Origin: Leguminivora glycinivorella
Lineage: Eukaryota; Arthropoda; Insecta; Lepidoptera; Tortricidae
Assembly: GCF_023078275.1 (NCBI RefSeq)
Contig: NC_062972.1
Location: forward strand, 12,088,191-12,152,190
Length of the DNA: 64,000 nucleotides
Direction of reading: 5' to 3'
The notes under the pieces are model-generated. The model saw only the letters and a list, made by a program, of their open reading frames with translations. It was not told the origin of the DNA and searched no databases. The position numbers and the translations under genes were made by a program. The stretch's first letter is position 1, and each line of letters begins with the position of its first letter. Shown piece after piece: positions 22,332 to 34,197 of the stretch.

Positions 22332-25300
22332 AAAAAAAAAATACCTAAAGTCATATTACCCACCTACGAAACTCCAAGCAATAATTTATCTTTTAGTTAA
22401 ATGTTCAGCATTAGCAATTCAACCCTTAAATCAGAAGCGCACGTTAACAACTCAGCGCGAATCACAAACTGCCATAAAGTTGTCAGCGCGGCATATAAAA
22501 TATTATCTAACCACAACATTATTCCAACTTGCAATAGAAACTATCGCCGCCCATTAATAAATCAGCCGCATTTGCATTCCTATTTCCGCTGGAATATTAA
22601 ACAATTTTTGTTCAGCACAGAACAAATCTAAATCCTTTCACGTTTCGTCTCTTGGTAAGCTTGGTAGCGTTTATTTGAATTTCCTCCGGATTCTATCTTC
22701 GCTCGTTCGGGGCGGGCCGTCGTTCTGCATAACCGTATCGTTTCCGAGAAGCTGGCCATATATTCTGGTTGCCCAGCGAGCGCAGGAAGCTATACCCTTT
22801 AACAGGCAAACCAATGTAACTGTGGTGTTAAAGTTTAGTTACGCGACCCGCCACTAGGAGAGTAAACTGATAAAGTTTGACTGAGCCTTTCGATAGGCGA
22901 TTGATCGGTAAGCGATTGGAGCAATACCGCTGTTCGCCGTCTGTCGTAGAGCGCTGCGCTAAGGCCACTCGTACGCTGTCTCACATTTGCACTGACTGAA
23001 GATGCTTGGGTTTCAGATCGAGTTTTTACCACTGTAAATGGTTTCTTTTTACTGATCAAATACGTTTCGTGCATCTTTGTGTTTGAAGTTCTGTAATATG
23101 TATTTATTTTACGGTAGTTTGAAGGCTATGATTGAAAATGAGTAGCATTCCTAGATAAGTAGTTAATAAAAGTATAAAACTCTCAATATTACTTGCAATG
23201 TCTTTTATAGTTTTAATAATTTTAAAAGAAAAAACAGGCAAAAAATTCAAGAATAGGAAAGATATCCGAGAAAAGATAGGCAAAATGAGGATTTCAAACC
23301 TATTAAATAATACTTGCTCTACTATAACATTTGCTTTAATAACTGACATTGCTATTTCCCTTTACAAATACTTGGTATCTATTGTAAGCGAAAATTATTT
23401 TATTTACCCACTGAATTCACACAGTTACGTGTCACGTCATATCAATCATCCGTAACTACTTTAATTATCTTTTAAATATGTTACCTAATTAAAAAATATG
23501 AAATGTTGTCTATTTAATAAATCAGTACTACAAGCCTTTATAAGAACATAAGTAGCGACTGAGGTGGACGGGCTTAGTTACATATACGTACCTAAGTTGA
23601 CAAAGGTATGAAAGTTAAGGAGCTTCGTGTTAGAAGTTATAAAGTAAAGAAATAAAGTGAGATGTTTACATCAATCCTTAAAATCCTGTCTCTAAAACAT
23701 ATCTTTTTACCTTTAACTCTAAGCTAGCGAACACTGACCTAGATTCGTTAAGTGCCTCGCTTTCAATGCGAGTATTTTATAAATAAAATCAGATAACAGA
23801 TACGGACGGGGATTAATCAGCGTCATTTATGTTACGTATTTCGTAAACCTGTCTTTCGGATATAATTAATTGGGTTACGCAAACATTTACAGAGCCACAG
23901 CATTAATTAAATTAAATCATGTACTGGTCATTTGGAAAACCTATATTCTTAATCCATATTCGGGTAATTCGATCTAGGACTCTTACTGTGTAATGGTGCA
24001 AATTTAAGCAGTATATCTAAGGAATAAACGTAAACGTATCTAGAGATACCTACATTTTACTAACACTTAAACTTACATAAAATATAAATAAACAAGCAAT
24101 GAACATTTACGTTACAGTTAATACTTGGATTTACCCATTCCATTATTGCAAGCTGCAGCAGATAGATACACATGCCGTTCAGAGAATTATATCAATCTAA
24201 TTATATTAAATCTCAATCAATCAAATCAAATCAATCAAAAGTATCTATTAATATTGGTTTACAAATAAACTAATATTAAGAGCGACCTGCGCTTCTAGAT
24301 GGCAATGATCCGTTTTTTCACCTGTGGACAAAATCTCTAGTAAAGGCGAAAATAAAAGGGCGGGAAAGTGAACAGCAAGCCAATATTTGCTTCTCGTCAG
24401 ACAAAATTGTGGGCGAACCGTTGACGGACGGGCTAGTGAAATTCAAATAAACCGTATTTACCAACGGTCGAGGAAAAAACTTAACTATTTACAGTTCACT
24501 GGAGACTCATTACAGGATTTATCGTTGAACTGTGTAACTTGGATCACTTGGATGGCTATCGACTGATTGCTGGACTTAAGGCACGAAAATTTAATTTATG
24601 CTTTAAAACTGGGACAACCATCCTTCATTATATCCAAATAATTTTAGTAATAGTTTCTGTCCTCCTGTTTCATTTAACGGCAAGAAGTCCTTACAATAAT
24701 ATAAATCGTTAGGTTGTTTTAAATGTTATTGAGTCAAAACATATGTACATGAAAGATAAAATAATAATTAAGTAATTAGTTTATGAAGTCATGCTGCATA
24801 CGTTGTGATCGCTTTGCTTCCCTTATTGCTTTTACTAAAAACTAAAGATGCCTTCGGCACGCGTGGCTACTTTTTATGTGTTTGTAAAGAAGTAATGGAA
24901 TCTCAAACAATTACTTTTACATGACATATTTATTCCTTGAGATTGATATCCTTTTGAAGGAAAGTCAATATTGACCGAAACAGGATAGGGTCAACGATAT
25001 GGTTCGCAGTTGAGAGAAACGTCGAGAAAGATCATTCGAGGCATTTTTCACGACTTAAAACTTCCGTGTGTTGGATGTTGTGAAGAGTGATACAACTTTA
25101 TCGGTACGATAAGGTAACATGAGAGAGATGCATAAATATTAGGGGGGCTATATCTACATAGGAACTCTGTAACAAAATGACGCAACCCCAAGTCCATTAA
25201 GTTTGGTCTAATTTGATTCGACTTTACGAGTACTGTGTCTCAAGACGCAGCTTCTAATACAATAGGATCTACTGGAGCTAAAAAGATGGTCTCTCTGACA

Positions 25301-26336
25301 AAAACGACACTATCCGTTCGAGTTTGAGCACGTTTGATGCGTCTTTGGTCATAAATGGTAAGCCATGGCTTTATTATTCGGACATTTGGAAAGCCAATTA
25401 TATCCAAAGACCACGTCGACGTCATAGAAACCTTGAAACGTGTTTAATAGTTAATGGAAATATGAAACGATACGAATAATTACCCAGTAATTACTTCCAT
25501 AAATTATTAAAATATCATTTTACAACATGAAAATGAAATAGACGTAAGTTGTTTAAATACAAGCACAAATAACATATAAATTCGTAAGTCATTTAAAATA
25601 TAAATTACGTTACACTTAAAGTACTGGGAATGCAACATATGTATTTGTAGTACACCACTACGGGCTATGATAAAACACCGCTACGTACTATGAACTATGC
25701 CGCCATAAGTAGTAAGTTCAGAATTGTACCTATCTTAATACTGACACTTTTTAAATATATCAAAACATTTTCACTACTTCCGTATTAAAACACATTATTA
25801 TTAAAAAACAACAGTAGTAGTAAGAGTTATAAAGCTTTTTGTAGGACAATTTAATGATTAGTCCAATTGCGAAGAGAGATCTTCGAAATTTCAGGTACCT
25901 ATCAGTAGGTATTATGTGCCTATGTATATAGGGTACAGGGAAGAAAAAGAAGTAAAACATTTTTCCATATTTTGACATATTACATCAGTATATAGGTAAT
26001 TTACTTATATCCTTCCTGCGTTTTTGCTCCAGACCGCTGCCAGCGCGAAGAGTTTTCGCTTCAGTGACGGCTAAACAATAGCACGGGTTACGACGTTGTG
26101 AGATACCAAATTGATATTTGAACTGAGGATATATTTTACTTCGTAACAATACTACTCTCAATTTACACTAAATATCAAAAGAAAGCCAAGTATAGGTACA
26201 GGTTTTCTCTACGATTATAAAGCCTGACCAGATATATAAAACTTCATGCCATGTTGCAGACATTCATCACAACTATTTTCTTCATACTATATTGAACTGT
26301 CATCGCATAGTCAGAATGTCAGCACCCTCTTGAGAA
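22332..26336. other. About 4 kb without recognised gene
   Basis: No frame here shows a domain. A GC-richer patch at 22674-22860 is open on both strands for about 45-60 codons but resembles nothing I know; it could be a regulatory or exon-like patch. Frames at 22835-23074, 23104-23455 and 25240-25425 look like chance. Confidence 0.4.
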
Positions 26337-26515
26337 TCCATACTAATATTATAAATCGGAAAGTGTGTGTGTCTGTTTGTTTGTCAGTCTTTCACGGCAA
26401 AACGGAGCGACAAATTGACGTGATTTTTAAGTGGCGATAGTTGAAGGGATGGAGAGTGTCATAGGCTACTTTTTGTCTCTTTCTAAAGCGAACGAAGCCG
26501 TGGGCAAAAGCTAGT
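26337..26515 (+). mobile_element. Helitron-like short element, copy 1
   Basis: Starts TCCATACTAATATTATAAA and ends GGGCAAAAGCTAGT, with GAAGCCGTGGGC just before the end. TC at the 5' end, a CTAGT-type 3' end and a short subterminal GC hairpin fit non-autonomous Helitrons described in Lepidoptera (inference). A second copy lies at 27063-27240, about 700 bp on, same orientation. No inverted ends and no target duplication. Confidence 0.65.
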
Positions 26516-26618
26516 AGTCATATATTTCTGGACAGCTTCAAAAAAAAAATATCACATAAAGCGAGGCAGCCAAAAACTTCTGGACCATTCCTCGTCCCAA
26601 AAGCTACATTCGTTACAT

Positions 26619-26951
26619 TCACCTTTCAAATTTTAAATTCCGGTCTTTACAATTTTTCTCACTTGGGCCACCAAAATGCATGTAATCCCGATAAGCATAT
26701 AAACAGAAATGACGGTCCCCGTCATCACAAGTTGACGTGTCACGCAATATCAACGTGATTGATGAGCTTGTAGATGACCACGACTTTGTGTTAACGGGAC
26801 ATTCATATAAGTTGGAGATTCCATGCGGTGTCGGGTGGAAGCAACCACCAACATATTCTGAAAACCGCAGCTTATGGAACAAATATGGATTCTTAAAATC
26901 GAGGGCCGCAGTAACGACAAAAAATATTTATTACAAAAGACCTTTCAAAAG
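26619..26951. other. Unassigned stretch open on both strands
   Basis: Plus strand: codons from 26713 to about 27013 are open and include ENRSLWNKYGF; AAAGTAAGC near 26950 could be a splice donor. Minus strand: an 87-codon frame covers 26619-26882, and another minus frame has a hydrophobic stretch MTGTVISVYMLIG. I recognise neither. It could be an exon, an old transposon remnant or chance; confidence in any gene is low. Confidence 0.2.
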
Positions 26952-27062
26952 TAAGCTACATACTTACAATGTCTCAAATGGAAGTAGGTATTATGTATAT
27001 GTACCTATAGAGTGAAAAAAATCAATAATGCCTTATGTCACTACTGCGTTCATCCTCCAAAG

Positions 27063-27240
27063 TCCATACTTAATATTATAAATGGGAAAGTGTGTGTGTC
27101 TGTTTGTCCGTCTTTCATGGCAAAACGGAGCGACGAATTGACGTGATTTTTTAAGATGGAGATAGTTGAAGGGATGGAGAGTGACATAGGCTACTTTTTG
27201 TCTCTTTCTCACGCGAGCGAAGCCGAGGACAAAAGCTAGT
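27063..27240 (+). mobile_element. Helitron-like short element, copy 2
   Basis: Same ends and body as 26337-26515 (TCCATACTTAATATTATAAA to GACAAAAGCTAGT), with point differences and a one-base insertion near the start. Same orientation as copy 1. Confidence 0.65.
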
Positions 27241-28488
27241 AATAAATAAGACATGATGAAGAAATGTAAAAAAAAATATCGATTAAAAGTAACTCTATCT
27301 GCCTTTTTTTCATATCATAAATCAGAACTGAACTGATTTTAATGACATATCGTACAAAGATCCTTGACGACCGGTCTGGCCAAGTCTATTTTTTACGGAA
27401 AATGATTGACGGATTCCTCAACGTTATGAAAAAATAAAATGATTTCTAAAATTAGAAATGCTAGCCTAGAATAATAATAGAAGAAAGAATATAAACTCTC
27501 CTACTTCTTAGAGTAGGCACTTTCTTACGTGACTTTTCGTTTCCATGTCAGAATAATATCTCAATCCAGTGACCAATGTAACCGTTAAAAACCAAATCGT
27601 GGCGCCAGATATGTCACATTATATAGAGTGATAGATGACCGTTGGCACTTTCATATTACCTACGACGGTAATAACATAACAAACTTTTCGAATAAATGTT
27701 CTCATAATGTGGTGTAACGTAATGTCATAAAATAAACCTTTTCGAGTTATTGTCTCTAGGTAGCCGCTTAAACTGGATGTGGTTTGTTATAGCGATTCTG
27801 TGAATTCATTAATTAAATTTATTTTGTTGTTGCCATTGAATGTTTTCCAATTAATAGGTCATCATCACGTGTACTCCTGGATTACTACCCTGATTTATAA
27901 GTTCCTAGCGTCCGCTTGGCAACAATTATCATAATTTGGCGTGGTTCTAGTTTTTAGAAGGTACTTTCCACCGGACCTTTTAACTTAAAGGGTGAAATAC
28001 GAAGCGTTTTCGTCAATAATCTACGAATATATCGATGTATGTATCTATTTATTTATTACGGCGAGGTTACATAATGAAAATTGGATACAAATATCTTAAT
28101 ATTGTTCTAAACTAATAATATTAAGTTTACATTTCTAAAACAACCAAGCACAACATTAAAATATAAATTACATGAACGAAAATATTAATAATTAAATTTA
28201 ATTGAGATCATGTTGAGATCTATGTGATAATTTTATTACACTGTTTTTAAATCTGTTGTTTTAAATCTAGTTTAAATAATAGCAATAAATAAATACTGAA
28301 ACAATAATGCTTTTTATCTACCCTATATAATTATGTATCGGATAGTAATGATCCAGATGTTAATTAACAGAGATAGGTAATCACATAACTCGGAACTAGT
28401 CGAGTTCTTTGTCCGTAGGAGGTTTGCGCTACGTATGCGTTTTCCCGGGTTTATCTGCTACGCTCGTAGCGCGTAGCCCGTGCCCTGC
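27241..28488. other. No gene; SINE head fragment
   Basis: CGACCGGTCTGGCCAAGTC at 27367-27387 is a fragment of the SINE at 21737. An ATTT run followed by ATTACGGCGAGGTTAC at 28045-28070 may be a LINE tail. Otherwise unrecognised. Confidence 0.4.
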
Positions 28489-28600
28489 CGGCGTAGCCGA
28501 ATGGCAATCGTCGACGCCAGACGAAGACAGAAATTTAATGCAGTCTTGCTCTGTCGCGCCAATACGCAAGAGCGATAGAGATGCATTTGGCTATGCACAC
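28489..28600 (+). repeat. Repeat family B, copy 3
   Basis: GGCGTAGCCGAATGGCAATC, then GTCGACGCCAGACG and CGCAAGAGCGATAGAGAT; related to 17008-17110. The overlapping short frames are therefore not genes. Confidence 0.55.
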
Positions 28601-29400
28601 TGGAATGGATTCGAGAAAAGAGGATACTATGGCTTTCCCTTTGTACCTTGCTCGATTTAGCAGAGGCACTGCCCAATTGTCTATTGATATGTAGTTATGT
28701 ACTTATAAAGCTAATATATTCCAGAGTGGACTCTCTGAAAACCGCATGTTTTATGTATCGCATCCAAGTTTTATTGTTATTTGCATAACCTACTTACTTT
28801 TTGAAATCGTAACCTATTTCAATCATCACAACGAAAGCAAACTTGTTTACAAATAAAGTTGGAAAAGAGAAAGCTGTCGTGTGAGCTTGTATAGGGGAGA
28901 ATAAATGAAACTAGACAATGACGCGCAACACAATTGCAGTGAAAAGACACGGCAGCGTGCAGCCGCTGTAGCGAACAAGAGAAATGAGCCAGTCGCAGGT
29001 GCCACAATGCAATGTGCGTTGGAGGTGCAACAATGTGGGTGCTTCTGATTGCGACGTTATACGCGCCTTGATTGCGCGACGCTTCACCGGCCGAGTTTAG
29101 GCTGAGCGGAAACCATTACATTGTTGTGGCAAAAAAGTTATACAGATATGAATACATCGCCCCATACTCGTATTTTTATAAATGTGGTATGTTGTAGATG
29201 TACCCATCCGTTGCCCTGTTTTTGTTACATATCTAAGTTTAAACATTGGTCACATATTTTTCTCTAAAAGACAAACAAAAATGAGTATCAAAAATGGAGA
29301 CAGTCGATTTTGGGCCACCAGGTTACTATTGTATATCAAGTACGTAGTTGTGTAAGATGAAAATTATGTATAATGTTGCATAAAATTAGTCACAGTAGTT
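28601..29400. other. No recognised gene; GC-richer patch at 28900-29110
   Basis: The patch 28900-29110 is richer in GC than its surroundings and lacks long frames. No match in the window. Nothing supported. Confidence 0.35.
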
Positions 29401-29407
29401 AAGTAAC

Positions 29408-29727
29408 AAAATGTTAACTTGTTAATGTTAATGTTGTGGTCAATTAATTAAGCATAAAATCCGTCTAAAAATCTACTTTTTTCACGTTATAAATGCAGAT
29501 TATCGCTTAAAGTTTATGTAATTAACACAAAAACATTTGTGTCGCTTAACTTGAAAACTGGTTAAATCCATTCTGCAGTAATGTTGATTATCTTTCAGAT
29601 CATATTATATTTTTTTATATATTCAACCTTAAATCAGAATGGATTTATCCAGGTTTGAAGTTAAGCGACAATTTCTTGCTTAATTGTCGTCACAAAACTG
29701 ACATCAGCGAGTTAACTTTTTGTTAAC
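29408..29727. repeat. Imperfect inverted repeat, possible miniature element
   Basis: GTCGCTTAACTTGAAAACTG with TAAATCCATTCTG (29541-29575) is mirrored by CAGAATGGATTTA and GAAGTTAAGCGAC (29636-29670). AAAATGTTAACTTG near 29408 and AGTTAACTTTTTGTTAAC near 29709 may be outer ends. Boundaries uncertain. Confidence 0.45.
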
Positions 29728-30252
29728 AACTGTCACTAATTTTGGGTCCCAATTTCTGAAAATGCCCCATATGCCCATCTTATCATGTATTAAAAAGTGA
29801 AACTATTTGCAAAGCAATGCACAGAAATCTACCTCTTCACAAGAGTCCGATCAATTACGAAAGCTCTTAAATAATTTGTCCGCAAAATACATCAAATCAC
29901 TGAAGTTACAAGTTAGTTGTACTTAGTTTGTAGTAGGTACGTCCAATCTACTTAAGCCGTCCAACTCATTGGTAGCAGTCGCAAATAAACGAAATTCGCT
30001 TTGGCAGAGCTCTGACTAAAACTAACAGAAATTTAATTTAATTACCATGCCGCAGCCAACGCTGTTCACTTTTTCTCTGTCACTCGATTTAACAGCGGTA
30101 GTTAGTTTGATTTGAACTATTGCTACAATTTGAAGTCTAGCAATTTAAAATTCCTAGTTACATATTAAATGTTAAAAATAATTGTTGGCTAACCTGCGAG
30201 CTATGGGACATGTCGGGGAATTTATATAACCTAACCACAAAATTAAAATTTT

Positions 30253-30451
30253 GAAAAAACCCCAGATCGCGACATAGTGGACCGATTTTCATAAAACATG
30301 GCTAAGAACACTCCCGACTAACTCAGCTTTCAAACAAAAAAAAAATCGAAATCGGTTCATCCGTTCGGGAGCTACGATGCCACAGACAGACACACACATA
30401 CAGACACGTGAAACTTATAGCACCCCGTCGTTTTTACGTCTGGGGTTAAAA
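30253..30451. repeat. Short repeat with AACCCCAGA ends
   Basis: AAAACCCCAGATCGCGAC at the left and GTCTGGGGTTAAAAA at the right are mirrored. The inside has ACACTCCCGACTAACTCAGC and CAGACAGACACACAC. The content matches, from memory, a repeat common in Lepidoptera. Non-coding. Confidence 0.5.
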
Positions 30452-30699
30452 ATGAATGTTCATTTCAATGTAACAAAAACAGATTGTTCTGATTGTGTTT
30501 TCGTGATTAGCCTAAAAGTAAAAACAGCTGGCAAATAATCAAAACATTCTACTTATTGTATTGACAGTACGTTAGGACATATTCCACATTTCCAGTGTCA
30601 AATAGAAAATAAATATCAGTCAAAAACAGTTTTTTTTTTAATATTGGTATGTGTATACATATTTTAGTTTTTAGATTTTTTATATAAGAGTTATAGTTC

Positions 30700-30805
30700 T
30701 ACGTAAATACATACAATCACGCCTATATCCCATGAAGGGGTAGGCAGAGCACATGAAACTACTCAAGTTTCAGTGCCACTCTTGGCAAAAAGATGTTGAA
30801 AGAAA
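30700..30805 (-). repeat. Family A retroposed repeat fragment (minus)
   Basis: Antisense to the 3' third of the repeat at 436-636: ATCACGCCTATATCCCATG, GGGGTAGGCAGAGCACATG and CAGTGCCACTCTTGGCAAA. The TACA-type tail is at 30703-30716. 5'-truncated. Confidence 0.7.
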
Positions 30806-31339
30806 ACAAACTACGTAAATATTTCCTATAAATTTCGATTCTCTTGAGAGTGTAAAACATAGGTACGTTTTTGTAGCATAACCGGCCGTATGCTCTATTC
30901 ACCTTATTGAGATAGTGTGATAAATTGATGATTGATTTTTTTACAAATATTAATAACGGACTGTACAAGTGAGATATGTTTTAATTTCAACTTGATAACT
31001 CCACGCTTTCCCGAGATAAAGGGTGTGGCTACATGGTCAACGTCACAAATGTCACAATAACAGTACGCTTCGTAAGCGGATCGTGACTAGCTCTCCCTAT
31101 CCGTTTTTAGGGTTCCGTAGTCAACTAGGAACCCTTATAGTTTCGCCATGTCTGTCTGTCCATCCGTCCGTCCGTCCGCGGATAATCTCAGCAACCTAAG
31201 CACTAGAAAGCTGAAATTTTTTGCCAATATGTATATCAATCACGCCGACAAAGTGCAAAAATAAGAAGTGGAAAAAATCCGTACACGTAAAGTGGGGAGT
31301 GCTTTTTTTTTTCATTTCAACCCTAACGTGTGATATATT

Positions 31340-32048
31340 ATGAAATAAAACTATGTAAACGGATTAAATCGCGTATAATGAATTTAAAATACATCCCGAC
31401 GTAACGAAGCATTTCCACACGGGTGAAGGAACACATAGCGGATGTCAAGCACCGTCGGCAAAGGTCTGCAGTCTCTGAACATGTCATGGATAAAGTCAAT
31501 CATGCTATAAAGTTTGACAAGCCTCTGGTTCTCGCTAAGGAGAAGCGATATATACCCAGAATGTTGCGAGAGGCCATTGAGATCAAGAAATATCCAAACT
31601 TTAATAGAGAGGATGGCTTTACTTTACCACCGGCTTGGGATCCAGTAGTACATCTGATAATGGAACAAGCACGACGAAGGCTGTGAGGCATTTGTGTTGT
31701 ATGGTGTTGGACATTTGCAGTTTGTTTCTTTGTCAATTTTGTGTAGATTAATTTTTTTTTTTTTTTTACAGAGTAATGGTAAAATTTTTTGAATATTGTA
31801 TAACTAGCTTTATTAATAGTGTGTGAACCTGCCTTAGAAATCTATATTATTTGTGGTCATGGTTCGTTAATATTTCTTGTAAGTGGGTAGCTTTTGAACA
31901 TTTTAATTTTTCCTCGGTCACCCGTTGACCACGAACGCTGTAAAGAGTTCGAAACGTCGGGATGTATTTTAAATTCATTATACGCGATTTAATCCGTTTA
32001 CATAGTTTTATTTCATGAGTAACTATCGCGGTAACCGAAGACAATATT
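31340..32048 (+). mobile_element. Penelope-like element fragment with 12-bp target duplication
   Basis: Inserted into the GTCC repeat; GTGTGATATATT occurs at 31328-31339 and 32049-32060. The ends are inverted copies of each other: ATGAAATAAAACTATG at the left and CATAGTTTTATTTCATGAG near the right, with ACATCCCGACG mirrored by CGTCGGGATGT. Complex terminal repeats of this kind, partly inverted, are known in Penelope-like retroelements. Inside is the C-terminal part of a GIY-YIG endonuclease. The reverse transcriptase is missing, so the copy is 5'-truncated. A T-run lies at 31752-31767. Confidence 0.85.
31405..31686 (+). pseudogene. GIY-YIG endonuclease C-terminus of a Penelope-like element
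   Basis: The frame is open from just after a TAA at 31402 and reads RSISTRVKEHIADVKHR onward to a stop at 31686. Landmarks are AVSEHVMDK, RYIPRMLREAIEI and FNREDGFTLPPAWDPV; the REAIEI and FNREDG motifs are characteristic of the GIY-YIG domain that nicks target DNA in Penelope-like elements. The GIY and YIG residues and the RT lie upstream in complete elements and are absent here. A GTG at 31423 is not a real start. No stop within the remaining 93 codons, so the piece is fairly young. Confidence 0.8.
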
Positions 32049-32350
32049 GTGTGATATATTGTTGGATAGGTATTTAAAAATGAATAGGAGTTTACTACAA
32101 CCATTTTTAAATAATGCTCATATTTTCGGAAATAATCACTCCTAAAGTAAAAAAAAAGTGTGTCCCCCCCCTCTAACTTTTGAACCATAACTTTAAAAAA
32201 TATGAAAAATTCACAAAAGTAGATCTTTATAAAAACTTTCTAGGAAAATAATTTTGAACTGAACATATTAGGTTGAACAGTTTTTGAAAAAATACGGGAA
32301 ACTACGGAACCCTACACTGAGCGTGGCCCGACACGCTCTTGGCCGGTTTT

Positions 32351-32952
32351 TTAGGGTTCCGTAGTCAACTAGGAACCCTTATAGTTTCGCCATGTCTGTC
32401 TGTCCGTCTGTCCGTCTGTCCGTCCGTCCGTCCGTCCGTCCGTCCGTCCGTCCGTCCGTCCGTCCGTCCGTCCGTCCGTCCGTCCGTCCGTCCGCGGATA
32501 ATCTCAGTAACCGTAAGGACTACAAAGCTGAAATTTGGTACCAATATGAATATTAATCACGCCAACAAAATTGAAAAAAATGTTTTATTAGGGTACCCCC
32601 CCCCCCCTACATGTAAAGTGGGGGCAGATTTTTTTTTTCACTCTAACCCCAACGTGTGATATATTGTTGGATAGGTATTTAAAAATGAATAAGGGTTTAC
32701 TAAGATCGTTTTTTGATAATATTAATATTTTCGGAAATAATCGCTCCTAAAGGAAAAAAAAGTGCGTCCCCCCCCTCTAACTTTTGATCCATATGTTTAA
32801 AAAATATGAAAAAAATCATAAAAGTAGAACTTTATAAAGACTTTGTAGGAAAATTGTTTTGAACTTGATAGGTTTAGTAGTTTTTGAGAAAAATAAGGAA
32901 AACTACGGAACCCTACACTGAGCGTGGCCCGACACGCTCTTGGCCGGTTTTT
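32351..32952 (+). mobile_element. GTCC-microsatellite repeat, copy 4, with expanded microsatellite
   Basis: Begins TTAGGGTTCCGTAGTC directly after the preceding copy and ends CTCTTGGCCGGTTTTT. Its microsatellite (about 32397-32494) is nearly 100 bp of GTCC/GTCT units, the longest here. A 106-codon frame crossing it is an artefact of the repeat. Confidence 0.88.
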
Positions 32953-32996
32953 TTTTTATGTAGTTTTATAGCGGCGCAACAGAACCAGCACGGTTA

Positions 32997-33109
32997 GCAT
33001 TTGATTGCCGCGAAATAGATCGATCACACGTCTTCTTCTGTATTAATGACATAAGGACGGGCAGTCTATCTCGTGGCGACATCGACATACTCTCGCGGCA
33101 TTCATGTGC
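32997..33109. mobile_element. Miniature element (GCACATGATTGCC ends), copy 2
   Basis: Diverged copy of 20928-21050: GCATTTGATTGCCGCG at the left, ATCACACGTCTTCTTCTG in the core, and GCGGCATTCATGTGC at the right. Left flank TA; the right flank is TG, so one boundary has decayed. Confidence 0.75.
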
Positions 33110-34197
33110 TGTCTGCGTTCCGTTCGCTACGTCGTAACGTCAACGATTGTCACTTCTTGTGGGCCTGCTGAACAGACAAACAGTCGAAAGACTAAGTGAT
33201 TCTATAAGGGTTGTTTTTTTTTTATTTTGAAGTAAGGAACGCTAAAAGGACCGTCATTTTCACGAGTTTAACTGATATCATGTGACCCATTTTACCTTAA
33301 TAAGATTTCCAATCAATACCAATTAGTTAAGTTCACTGACATTTTGAATAGCACTGTTTATTATAACTATCAAATAACAATGAAGTAAATTATGCTCTTA
33401 AAGCTTTCTAAAGGACGTCTACGTGTTGAATTTATATCCACACGCAAGCCTATAAAATAACCGTTATTTACATGCCCGTGAAAATCAAAAAGTAAATATC
33501 TAATAAGAATAGCTGCTGCTTTCTGGCAATTCTAATTTTGGCGAAATGAACACAATTTCAATAAAAATTTGCTAGCTACGACATTGTCAAACATTAGATT
33601 TACACACCGAAATAATTTTTCTGAATAGTTGGCGAGGGGAACATTGTTCGGCACATAATTATTATTCATGGCCAGAACCAATTAAAATAAGTCAATATTT
33701 CTGTGCAAACAGTGATAGCTCAGTTCGGTTCGGCGCAAAATGGCGCCAATTATTAACTTGGGTTAAAGTGACGTTTCACAATATTAATTTACCTTCATTA
33801 TACCTTTGTTGAAAATCTTGATAAAATATGTCAAATATAATATTATATCAATCAAAATTGTATGTGTATTCGTATTGTTGGACAGCAGCAGATTTTTGAA
33901 TTACGACTGCTTGATGTCGTGTATTTCATAATGTTCTACTAATATAATTTAAAACAAGTGTTCAAATATATAGCATTAGATTTATATTGACCGAGACATA
34001 GACCGTGATTACGATCACCCGGTCCCGGTCAATATGTCTAATGAAAATAACCGTGAATCATTTAAAGCTCTCACTCTTTAGCACTTTCATCACAATTTAC
34101 GTGTATTTCAAAACATCATTTCACCGTTATCCACACAGCTCGGATTTCAAAAATTATCCTAAAATTAAATAATAGTAGGTACTTTCATTCTTAAACT
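33110..34197. other. No gene; small repeat end
   Basis: GACTAAGTGATTCTATAAGG (about 33190) is a diverged end of the repeat seen at 11827-12649. At about 33974-34043 CATTAGATTTATATTGACCG is mirrored by CGGTCAATATGTCTAATG. No coding evidence. Confidence 0.4.

Larger units (their letters stand above)
31105..32350 (+). mobile_element. GTCC-microsatellite repeat, copy 3, split by a Penelope insertion
   Basis: The left part runs 31105-31339 (TAGGGTTCCGTAGTCAAC, a short GTCC tract, up to GTGTGATATATT). The family body resumes at 32049 and ends CTCTTGGCCGGTTTT at about 32350. The 709 bp between are a Penelope-type insert. The next GTCC copy follows directly, head to tail. Confidence 0.85.

Noticed and set aside
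22674..22860. GC-richer patch as an exon
   Set aside because: Open on both strands but with no similarity that I recognise and no convincing splice sites.
31940..31980. Hammerhead ribozyme at the Penelope end (a GAAAC-GTC word is present)
   Set aside because: I could not find the required CTGATGA core at a suitable distance, so the fold is not supported.
32339..32659. 106-codon frame with Ser-Val-Arg-Pro repeats as a low-complexity protein
   Set aside because: It is a translation of the (GTCC)n microsatellite in a known repeat.
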